From Candidatus Melainabacteria bacterium (lineage in GTDB: Bacteria; Actinomycetota; Actinomycetes; Mycobacteriales; Pseudonocardiaceae), in NCBI GenBank assembly GCA_903970565.1, contig CAJCJE010000277.1, positions 1 through 6,831 of the forward strand: a stretch of DNA of 6,831 bases. The letters run 5' to 3'. The position numbers and the translations under genes are program-made. The notes beneath the pieces are model-generated. The model was given only the letters and a program-made list of their open reading frames with translations. It was not told where the DNA came from and did no database searches. Positions 1 through 4,968 of this stretch are shown here, piece after piece; within the stretch, counting starts at the first letter, position 1; the number at the start of each line of letters is the position of its first letter.

Positions 1-1
1 A

Positions 2-649
2 CTGGCCCCGATGGCCGCCGCCGACGGCCCATTCGCGACAGCCGAACTACCGGTACTCCCGATCTTCGCGACGGAAACCGAGGAAACCGAGGAGTCGGTG
101 GAAACGGTGACCGGGCAGTTGCTGCCGGAGCCGGCGACCGAGCAGGCCGTGCTCCCGGTGCCGGGGCCCCGGCTCCGCGCCGGTATGACGATCTCGGCGG
201 CCCAGCCGACCAGCACCCAGCAGAACACCACCCAGCAGAGCGTCACCCGGCCCGAGGTCGGGCAACCGGCGGTGCGGCCGAGCGCGGTGCTGGCCGGTGC
301 GGTGACCGACCAGACCGGACGGCCGATCGACAAGGGCGTGGTGCTGCTGTTCGACCCGAGCGGCCGGCAGGTTGCCCGACAGCACCTGGCCGCCGGCGGG
401 CGCTATCGCGTCGAGGCGTGCGAGGGCAGCTACGTCGCCACGGTCAGCGCGGCGGGCTACCTCCCGAGGGCGATCCGGGTCGGTCTGGGCGCCCAGCGGA
501 TCACGCACACCGACCTCACCCTGCTACCCGCCGCCGGTCAGGAAACCGGCCCGGCCGCGGGCCCGGTTGCCGATCAGGGCGTCGGCGGGGCCGGCAACCA
601 CGGCGCCAGGCAGCCGCGCGCGATCCACTCGACGCTCATCGAGCACTGA
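2..649 (+). CDS. C-terminal part of a protein with a carboxypeptidase-regulatory-like domain (5' end outside window)
   Basis: The frame is open from base 2. The first ATG (base 11) has no Shine-Dalgarno sequence before it, so this is most likely the 3' end of a longer gene. Counting from that ATG, residues 1-55 are acidic and Pro/Glu-rich, and residues 60-90 are a Gln/Thr/Ser/Pro-rich linker. Residues about 93-173 form a domain of the carboxypeptidase regulatory-like type: LAGAVTDQTGRPIDKGVVLL, then FDPSGR, GGRYRVE, GSYVATVSAAGY, and a closing beta strand TDLTLLP. This fold is a small beta-sandwich that usually serves in binding or structure, not catalysis. The last 40 residues are Gly/Ala-rich and look disordered. 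No membrane segment is visible in this part. In actinomycetes such domains are often appended to the C-terminus of MFS exporters or extracellular proteins. That is a possible identity for the missing half, but it is inference. The domain call is good; the overall function is unknown. Confidence 0.72.
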   Translation: MAPMAAADGPFATAELPVLPIFATETEETEESVETVTGQLLPEPATEQAVLPVPGPRLRAGMTISAAQPTSTQQNTTQQSVTRPEVGQPAVRPSAVLAGAVTDQTGRPIDKGVVLLFDPSGRQVARQHLAAGGRYRVEACEGSYVATVSAAGYLPRAIRVGLGAQRITHTDLTLLPAAGQETGPAAGPVADQGVGGAGNHGARQPRAIHSTLIEH

Positions 650-886
650 AACCAGCCGAACACCAACCAGAAACAGCACAAAGCCTCTTTCACGGCTGCC
701 GCAACGACCGCCGAGGGATGCCAATCAGCCGGGTGCCGACAAGCCGGCTGCCGCAACGACCACTTCAAGGTGTCAACGAGCTGGATGCCAACCCAGCAGG
801 ATTCCCATCAACTGGGTGCTGATCAGCCGGGGTGCGCGCCTCCCGAGAACACCCGGTCCCGGCCCGGTCGCACTGAACCCGACACG
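650..886. other. non-coding convergent gap with degenerate repeats
   Basis: This stretch lies between the stop of the partial upstream gene and the terminator hairpin before the oppositely oriented secreted-protein gene. Open frames across it translate to Arg/Pro-rich low-complexity peptides with no domain or ribosome binding site, so I call no gene. It contains repeated words: a 17-bp direct repeat, two copies of GGATGCCAA-like sequence (near 715 and 782), and two copies of ATCAGCCGGGTGC-like sequence (724-736 and, with one extra G, 822-835). It looks like decayed repeat sequence. Confidence 0.5.
693..761. repeat. 17-bp direct repeat, period 52
   Basis: CGGCTGCCGCAACGACC occurs exactly at 693-709 and again at 745-761. 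Other shared words around it (GATGCCAA and ATCAGCCGGGTGC types, 715-835) suggest that a module of a few tens of bases was duplicated and then diverged. No function can be assigned. Confidence 0.7.
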
Positions 887-925
887 CCGGAGGGCGGATG
901 GCCGAGTACGCCATCCGCCCTCCGG
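887..925. terminator. perfect 16-bp-stem hairpin, probable bidirectional terminator
   Basis: Bases 887-902 (CCGGAGGGCGGATGGC) are the exact reverse complement of 910-925, with a 7-base loop at 903-909. The hairpin sits 32 bases beyond the stop of the - strand secreted-protein gene and 237 bases beyond the stop of the + strand gene, in a convergent gap. There is no strong T tract on either side, which is common for actinomycete terminators. The perfect symmetry would stop transcription from either direction. Confidence 0.8.
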
Positions 926-957
926 TAGTTCGGTCAGTTCATCTCATTCGTCGCGCT

Positions 958-3297
958 CTACGGGTAGGACACCACGTCGGACGGTTGGCCGGCGAAGCTG
1001 GTGCTGACCGGGGCGCCGGTGCCGTTGATCACCGACAGGATGCCGCCGGAACCGTTGAGGAACACCGTGAGCAGATCGTGGAACTGCACGCCCGAGGTGT
1101 CCGGTGCCTGGAAGGCCATTGCGTTCTCAATGGCCACCCCCTGGTCGAAATAGGAGTAGCTGCCCATGCCGTAACCCTGGAAACTGGTGACGCTGTTGGG
1201 AACGTAGAACGCCGGGTAGCCGTCCTGGGTCGAGCTGGACATCCAGGATGCCTGGTTGGGCACCTCGTAGGGGTTTTCGTTCTGGTAGAACAACACCGTG
1301 CCGCCCTGGCCGTTCCAGACGGTCTCGTCCTTCTGGTAGTGCTCGACGGCCAGACCGTAGGCGGTCACGTTGTTGCCGTTGACGATCAGTCCGGTGGCCC
1401 CGGTGTCGGAGGTCCACGAACCGGCGCCGGCACCGTGGTCGGCACGCCAGGCCCAGACGTTGTCGATGATGGAGTTGTTGCTGTTGTCGATGAAGCTGGT
1501 CGTGGCCGAGCCGGCTTCGGCGCCGCCGACACGGAAGAACACGTCGTCGATGCTGACCGGGTCGGAGGCGTGGCTGGTGGTCGAACCGGCCGTGCCGACC
1601 TGGAGCAGAGCGGAGGAGTTGGTCGGGCCCGCGTCGAAGATCAGGCCGGAGAGGTTGACCCCGCTGACGTCGGCGACGTTCATGGTCACGTTGCCGCTGG
1701 AGGAGATCAGGGTCGGGAAGCCCAGACCGACGATCTTGGTGTCCGCCCTGGTGACGTTCAGGGTCGTCCCGATGTTGTAGACACCGGGCGTCACCAGGAG
1801 GTTGTCACCGGCCGCGAGCGCGGCGTTGATGGTCGCCGGGGTGCTGGCGGAGTTGACGACGTAGAAGGTGCTCAGCGGCAGCGAGGTACCGGGGGTGTTG
1901 CCGTTGACCCAGGTGGGACCGTTGGAGTTGGTCTGCACCGAGGGCACGAACACGTTGTAGTTGCCCGAGGAGTCGGTGTAGAGGTAGGGCTCCTCCTCGG
2001 TCACCGGGCAGGTGCCCAGGGTGGTGTAGGACTCGGGGCCGCCGCTGTCACCGGAGGTGCCGGTGAAGCTCTGCGCCGGGGCGCCGGGGTCGCCGCAGAA
2101 CACCTGGTTCCACACCGCGTTGGTCCAGCTGTCGATATCGGTGTTACGGGTGATGAACTGCTGCTGGGAACCGTTCTCGATGTTGCCACCGCTGAACTTC
2201 GAGTCGGCGATGAAGCCACCGCTGGCGTAGTCCGGGGAGCCGTCGCAGTAGTCCATCAAGGTGAAGTTGCCGTTGATGTTGACCCGGCGCAGCGGCGCGG
2301 CCTGCGACACGGCCCAGACGTCCTCGCCGTTGAAGCAGCCGGTGAGGCCGGTGACGTTGATCGTCAGGTTGGAGATCGACCGCCAGAAGTTGTCGGTCGC
2401 GTTGCAGTTGGTCTGCACGCCGCCGGGGCACTGGTTGTAGGCGTCGATGGTGCCGTTGATGGTCACCTGGTCGGGGTTCTGGCCGAGGCCGGCGAGGCTG
2501 GTGTAGTAGCCGACCGGGATGGTCAGCGGATCAGCCGCCGAGCCGTAGGTGCCAGGGGCGAACAGGATCGCGTCCCGCTGGGTGCCGAACTGGTTGGACG
2601 CCTGCTGGCTGTTGATCGTGTTGAGGGTGCTCTGGATCGAGCTCTCCGCCATGCTCGGGGTGAAGACGTAGACGTTCGGTCCGAGCGAACCACCGGTGGG
2701 TGGCGGAGGCGTCCCGCCGGAACTGTTGGTGTAGGCGGTGAACTCCGCGATCGACCACCACGGACCACTGCTGGCCGCGGTCAGGACCACGCGGATGTAC
2801 TGGGCGGTCTGCGCGGTGAAGGTGACCGTCTCGGGCGATGCGGTGCCGGTGCCGGTGGCGACGCTGGTGAACGAGCTGCCGTTGGTGGACACCTCGACGT
2901 TGTAGCCGACCGCGAAGTCACCGGGCCAGGAGCCGGAGTTCATCTCGATCTGGTTGAAGGTCTGGCTGGACCCCAGGTTGACCTGGAACCACATGCCGGA
3001 GGACTGCACCGCGTCCGAGCTGAACCTGGTGTTGAGGTTGCCGTCGATCGCGTTGGGCACGGCGTCGGCGCCGGCCGCCGCGGTGTTCGTGCTCGCGCTC
3101 CAGCCGGTCTCGCTCAGCTGGGTCTCGGCCTGCGGCGCTGCCGCCGGGGCGGCGACCGCGGCCGAGGCGAACGAGGCGAACGACGCGGCGAGCAGGATGC
3201 CGGCGGCCGCGGCGGCGATCATGCCGCGAGCAGGGCTCGGTAAGCGGCGGGGCCTGGTGGCCCTCGGTGGGCCGGACAGCCCTGGTGTGCTCCTCAT
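958..3297 (-). CDS. secreted discoidin (F5/8 type C) plus beta-helix protein, probable polysaccharide-active enzyme
   Basis: 779 residues. The ATG at 3297 is chosen because GGAAGGAAAG lies 8 bases upstream and a signal peptide follows directly. A GTG at 3411 would add 38 residues without these features. Residues 1-25 are Arg/Pro-rich, 26-50 form a hydrophobic Ala-rich segment, and cleavage is likely after an AVAA/AAAP-type site near 50-57. Residues about 60-190 form an F5/8 type C (CBM32-like) domain with NAIDGNLNTRF, WFQVNLGS, FNQIEM and IAEFTAYT motifs. A linker (TPPPPTGG, 196-203) leads to a long beta-helix-like region (about 208-779) rich in Asn, Ser, Thr and Gly. Two related openings, 218-283 (LFAPGTY...LAGLGQNPDQVTING) and 488-540 (LVTPGVY...IVGLGFPTLI), suggest two tandem helices. 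Cys 290, 298, 321, 351, 401 and 430 could form three disulfides. From memory, similar actinomycete proteins are called 'coagulation factor 5/8 type domain protein' or wrongly 'adenylyl cyclase', and recall the GH87/GH55 beta-helix glucanases. The substrate is unproven. Confidence 0.85.
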   Translation of the reverse strand: MRSTPGLSGPPRATRPRRLPSPARGMIAAAAAGILLAASFASFASAAVAAPAAAPQAETQLSETGWSASTNTAAAGADAVPNAIDGNLNTRFSSDAVQSSGMWFQVNLGSSQTFNQIEMNSGSWPGDFAVGYNVEVSTNGSSFTSVATGTGTASPETVTFTAQTAQYIRVVLTAASSGPWWSIAEFTAYTNSSGGTPPPPTGGSLGPNVYVFTPSMAESSIQSTLNTINSQQASNQFGTQRDAILFAPGTYGSAADPLTIPVGYYTSLAGLGQNPDQVTINGTIDAYNQCPGGVQTNCNATDNFWRSISNLTINVTGLTGCFNGEDVWAVSQAAPLRRVNINGNFTLMDYCDGSPDYASGGFIADSKFSGGNIENGSQQQFITRNTDIDSWTNAVWNQVFCGDPGAPAQSFTGTSGDSGGPESYTTLGTCPVTEEEPYLYTDSSGNYNVFVPSVQTNSNGPTWVNGNTPGTSLPLSTFYVVNSASTPATINAALAAGDNLLVTPGVYNIGTTLNVTRADTKIVGLGFPTLISSSGNVTMNVADVSGVNLSGLIFDAGPTNSSALLQVGTAGSTTSHASDPVSIDDVFFRVGGAEAGSATTSFIDNSNNSIIDNVWAWRADHGAGAGSWTSDTGATGLIVNGNNVTAYGLAVEHYQKDETVWNGQGGTVLFYQNENPYEVPNQASWMSSSTQDGYPAFYVPNSVTSFQGYGMGSYSYFDQGVAIENAMAFQAPDTSGVQFHDLLTVFLNGSGGILSVINGTGAPVSTSFAGQPSDVVSYP

Positions 3298-3305
3298 TCT
3301 GGTGT

Positions 3306-3316
3306 CTTTCCTTCCC
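3306..3316 (-). promoter_or_regulatory. ribosome binding site of the secreted-protein gene
   Basis: Read on the - strand, this is GGGAAGGAAAG, ending 8 bases before the ATG at 3297. It decides the start: the upstream in-frame GTG at 3411 has no comparable site. Confidence 0.7.
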
Positions 3317-3388
3317 GGTGAGTTTTCCCCGGTGCGCGGGAGGCTGCGGGGATTACAGGGGGTATGCCGGGATTGGCGACAGAGGGTG

Positions 3389-3400
3389 GACAGCGCTGTC
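3389..3400. promoter_or_regulatory. second palindrome GACAGCGCTGTC, candidate auxiliary LacI-family operator
   Basis: This is a perfect 12-bp palindrome with the central AGCGCT core typical of LacI-family operators in actinomycetes. Its centre is 72 bp from the centre of the main operator, close to seven helical turns, and it would lie about 75-86 bases into the leader transcript. That is a suitable place for a roadblock or a looping site. The outer bases differ from the main site, so it may bind more weakly or bind another protein. Confidence 0.45.
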
Positions 3401-3459
3401 ACCGACTCCACGGTGGGTGAAGACTTCGGCGGCGGCCGTTCGGACCGTCGCCGCAGTTA

Positions 3460-3473
3460 TGAGAGCGCTCTCA
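3460..3473. promoter_or_regulatory. LacI-family operator TGAGAGCGCTCTCA
   Basis: This is a perfect 14-bp palindrome. It matches the known style of actinomycete LacI-family sugar-repressor sites, such as the CebR site TGGGAGCGCTCCCA. It lies directly downstream of the TTGACA/TCTACT promoter elements on the - strand, covering the expected transcription start, where a bound repressor would block initiation. It most likely makes the secreted-protein gene inducible by a sugar derived from its substrate. The repressor itself is not encoded in this window. Confidence 0.8.
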
Positions 3474-3480
3474 GCACGTT

Positions 3481-3510
3481 AGTAGACTCCAGAGGTTTCA
3501 ATCGTGTCAA
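3481..3510 (-). promoter_or_regulatory. promoter of the secreted-protein gene
   Basis: On the - strand, TTGACA (3510-3505) is a perfect -35 hexamer. After an 18-base spacer comes TCTACT (3486-3481), which matches four of six -10 consensus bases. Initiation would fall near 3475-3473, at the edge of the operator, giving a leader of about 175 bases. The position is inferred from sequence only; the -10 element is the weaker part. Confidence 0.55.
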
Positions 3511-3689
3511 GGGAAAGCGCCAGGAATGCTCCAACCGGGCGTGCCCTCGGCGAGATGGTCCCCGACGTCCGATTGGCACCGCTTGGACCATGTTCCGATC
3601 TGGTTTCACCCCGTTCCGACGCCGATCCGAGACAGATTCGCCACTGGCTCGTGGCCGGTTCGACCCTGGTCCGAGGTCGCGTCACAGGC

Positions 3690-3703
3690 ATGGAGCGCTC
3701 TCA
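3690..3703. promoter_or_regulatory. weak third LacI-type operator-like sequence
   Basis: ATGGAGCGCTCTCA matches the main operator at 11 of 14 positions. The right half is intact (GCTCTCA) and the left half is degenerate. It is centred 230 bp from the main operator and 117-130 bases upstream of marR. It may be a distal auxiliary site or chance. Confidence 0.22.
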
Positions 3704-3740
3704 CCGTCGCCGGAACGCGACGCCGCGCCGGGCCCGGTCC

Positions 3741-3764
3741 GCGTCACGGATCGCGTCACGGATC
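3741..3764. repeat. tandem 12-bp direct repeat upstream of marR
   Basis: GCGTCACGGATC occurs twice head to tail (3741-3752 and 3753-3764). A partial copy, GCGTCACAGG, lies at 3679. A second direct repeat, CGCGAATCG with a 10-base period (3782-3790 and 3792-3800), follows. Together they lie 20-79 bases before the marR start, where an autoregulatory site would be expected, although MarR proteins usually bind inverted repeats. Confidence 0.65.
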
Positions 3765-3819
3765 GCCAGGAGAACCAGCGGCGCGAATCGTCGCGAATCG
3801 AGAATGAGATCATGGTCGG

Positions 3820-4311
3820 ATGAGCGACGCCGAGCCGAGTACCGACAGCGGACTGGGCGCGCGGACGCCGCTGACGCTGTATCTGGTCAAGCGCCTGGAA
3901 CTGGTCATCCGGGCACTGATGGACGATGCGCTGCGCCCGTTCGGCATGACCACCTTGCAGTACACCGCGCTGACCGTCCTGGAGAGCCGAGGGCCGCTGT
4001 CCTCGGCACAGTTGGCCCGGCGGTCGTTCCTCCGGCCGCAGACCATGCACGAAATGGTGCTGAGCCTGGAGAAGCGCGGCCTGATCGTCCGCGAACCGCA
4101 GGCCGACAACAAGCGCATCCTGTTGGCCCAGCTGACCGAACTCGGCCGCGCGATGCTGGCCAGGTGCAACCCGCATGTGCTGGAACTGGAGCAGGCGCTG
4201 CTGGCCGACCTCGACCCCGAGCAGCGTGACACCTTCCGGGAGGGCCTGCGGCATGGCGCCAGAGCCCTCGGTGAGCTGTCCTCGGCCAGGAAGAACCCAC
4301 CGTCGGCGTAG
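3820..4311 (+). CDS. MarR-family winged-helix transcriptional regulator
   Basis: 163 residues, a normal length for the family. MarR proteins bind operator DNA as dimers and are usually released by small phenolic or antibiotic-like ligands or by oxidation. They often control exporters or stress genes, including their own. An N-terminal helix (about 17-40, LTLYLVKRLELVIRALMDDA) would form the dimer interface with the C-terminal helices (119-155). The winged helix spans about 44-110: TTLQYTALTVLESRGPLS, then ARRSFLRPQTMHEMVLSLEK as the recognition helix region, then the wing around REPQADNKRILLAQLTELGR with the family's Asp-x-(Lys/Arg)-Arg pattern. One cysteine (Cys116) lies away from the N-terminus, so an OhrR-type Cys sensor is unlikely. 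The ATG at 3820 is preceded by only a weak GAGA site 10 bases upstream. The gene is divergent from the secreted-protein gene. The antiporter 657 bases downstream is a possible target, but nothing proves it. Confidence 0.9.
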   Translation: MSDAEPSTDSGLGARTPLTLYLVKRLELVIRALMDDALRPFGMTTLQYTALTVLESRGPLSSAQLARRSFLRPQTMHEMVLSLEKRGLIVREPQADNKRILLAQLTELGRAMLARCNPHVLELEQALLADLDPEQRDTFREGLRHGARALGELSSARKNPPSA

Positions 4312-4319
4312 TAAGCACG

Positions 4320-4349
4320 GGCCGGCGGTCTCAGCACCGGCCGCCGGCC
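4320..4349 (+). terminator. GC-rich hairpin terminator after marR
   Basis: GGCCGGCGG (4320-4328) pairs with CCGCCGGCC (4341-4349). A T-G and a C-G pair extend the stem to 11 pairs with an 8-base loop. It begins 9 bases after the marR stop. No T tract follows, as is usual in actinomycetes. The word CGGTCTCAGC in its arm and loop (4326-4335) is repeated at 4354-4363. Confidence 0.65.
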
Positions 4350-4736
4350 GCACCGGTCTCAGCGGTAGCTCAGCAGTAGCGCTCGCGCAGCACGAGCCGG
4401 CCACGATCCGACCCGACGTCGCGCATCCGGCCAACTCCACTCCGGTCCGAGGGCGGATCGTATCGAAGCCGAAGCGAACGCCGCGCCCGCGCGATCGCCG
4501 GACCGGTCACCGGGACGACGGCCCGGCCCCGCCGGAATTAACCATGCGGAAATGAACAATCGTTCTCCGTAAGAAGGGAGGGGTCGATATTGATCAATTA
4601 CGACTCGGGGAATTTCGCCCTTTCCGATGACGCGGCGACGGAACGGAGCCGCCCGGCTTCACCACGCTGTCATCGGACGAACTACCTTTCGTAGCATCGT
4701 GATCCGGCCGGGGCAACTTTGTACTTGCTTTCATCC

Positions 4737-4790
4737 GTGGTCACGGTTTGCGACCACGAGTCGGTGGAGAATCCATTGATCCTCCACCGA
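4737..4790. other. two adjacent inverted repeats upstream of the antiporter
   Basis: The first is GTGGTC (4737-4742) paired with GACCAC (4752-4757). The second is TCGGTGGAG (4761-4769) paired with CTCCACCGA (4782-4790). After one A/C mismatch the second stem continues as ATC/GAT around a CATT tetraloop. Three bases separate the two. No T tract follows. They lie about 54 bases upstream of the -35 box of the predicted promoter, so they may be operators, a terminator for upstream transcription, or part of a structured RNA if a promoter lies further upstream. Confidence 0.5.
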
Positions 4791-4843
4791 GATGCCACCC
4801 CACTGTGCATGTCGATGAGCGTGAATAATCGTGCTCGAATTTC

Positions 4844-4872
4844 TTGTGTCGGCGCGAGGCGGTGGCTATAGT
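4844..4872 (+). promoter_or_regulatory. promoter of the antiporter gene
   Basis: TTGTGT (4844-4849), a 17-base spacer and TATAGT (4867-4872, five of six consensus bases) make a good housekeeping-type promoter. Transcription would start near 4879, giving a leader of about 90 bases before the ATG at 4969. Confidence 0.5.
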
Positions 4873-4954
4873 GCAAAACACTCGGTCGGTCGTCGCATAC
4901 CGAATATCGGTCCGGGTATTGGGTTTTCCTTTCCACGACACCCATCGGACACAG

Positions 4955-4960
4955 TAGGGA
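4955..4960 (+). promoter_or_regulatory. ribosome binding site of the antiporter
   Basis: TAGGGA lies 8 bases before the ATG at 4969. This fixes the start there and not at the in-frame GTG at 4831, whose extra 46 residues are not membrane-like. Confidence 0.65.
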
Positions 4961-4968
4961 TCGCGGCG

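Larger units (their letters stand above)
3511..3819. other. non-coding region upstream of marR
   Basis: I see no convincing gene here. Long open frames on both strands are Arg-rich shadows with no start signals. The region holds short direct repeats: GTTCCGA at 3592 and 3613 with GATCCGA at 3624, GCGTCAC at 3679, 3741 and 3753, and CGCGAATCG at 3782 and 3792. I could not find a clear TANNNT -10 box for marR. The promoter of that gene presumably lies here but is not assigned. Confidence 0.5.
4350..4968. other. long AT-richer non-coding region upstream of the antiporter
   Basis: I see no confident gene. GC content drops from the surrounding level of about 70 percent to roughly 47 percent over 4551-4620 and 54 percent over 4801-4960 (hand counts). 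It contains a possible tiny ORF with a TTG start (4590-4694, 34 codons, after GGGAGGGG), two adjacent hairpins (4737-4790) and a promoter (4844-4872). An open frame in the antiporter's own frame extends upstream to 4831, but that stretch overlaps the promoter and does not look like membrane protein. I tried to match a c-di-AMP (ydaO) riboswitch and did not see its conserved core. Confidence 0.5.

Noticed and set aside
898..3243. A 781-residue + strand open frame opposite the secreted-protein gene
   Set aside because: It is a codon-bias mirror of the - strand gene: Val/Gly/Arg-rich with no domains, and it begins inside the terminator hairpin. The - strand frame has a signal peptide, domains and a ribosome binding site.
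3298..3411. A longer version of the secreted protein starting at GTG 3411
   Set aside because: It adds 38 polar residues ahead of the signal peptide, has no ribosome binding site, and would cover the second palindrome. The ATG at 3297 has GGAAGGAAAG at proper spacing.
3504..4229. A + strand frame overlapping marR and its upstream region
   Set aside because: It is Arg-rich with no domain, and the real MarR frame explains 3820-4311.
4551..4566. A TetR-like operator around GAACAATCGTTC
   Set aside because: Only GAAC/GTTC and one inner pair are symmetric, and the flanking bases do not match. This is too weak to call.
4682..4945. An 87-residue - strand open frame in the AT-richer gap
   Set aside because: It has no ribosome binding site or recognisable domain, it overlaps the predicted promoter and hairpins, and its codon use is unlike the real genes here.
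4541..4968. A c-di-AMP (ydaO) or other known riboswitch before the antiporter
   Set aside because: I looked for the conserved core sequences by eye and did not see them. A covariance-model search would settle this.
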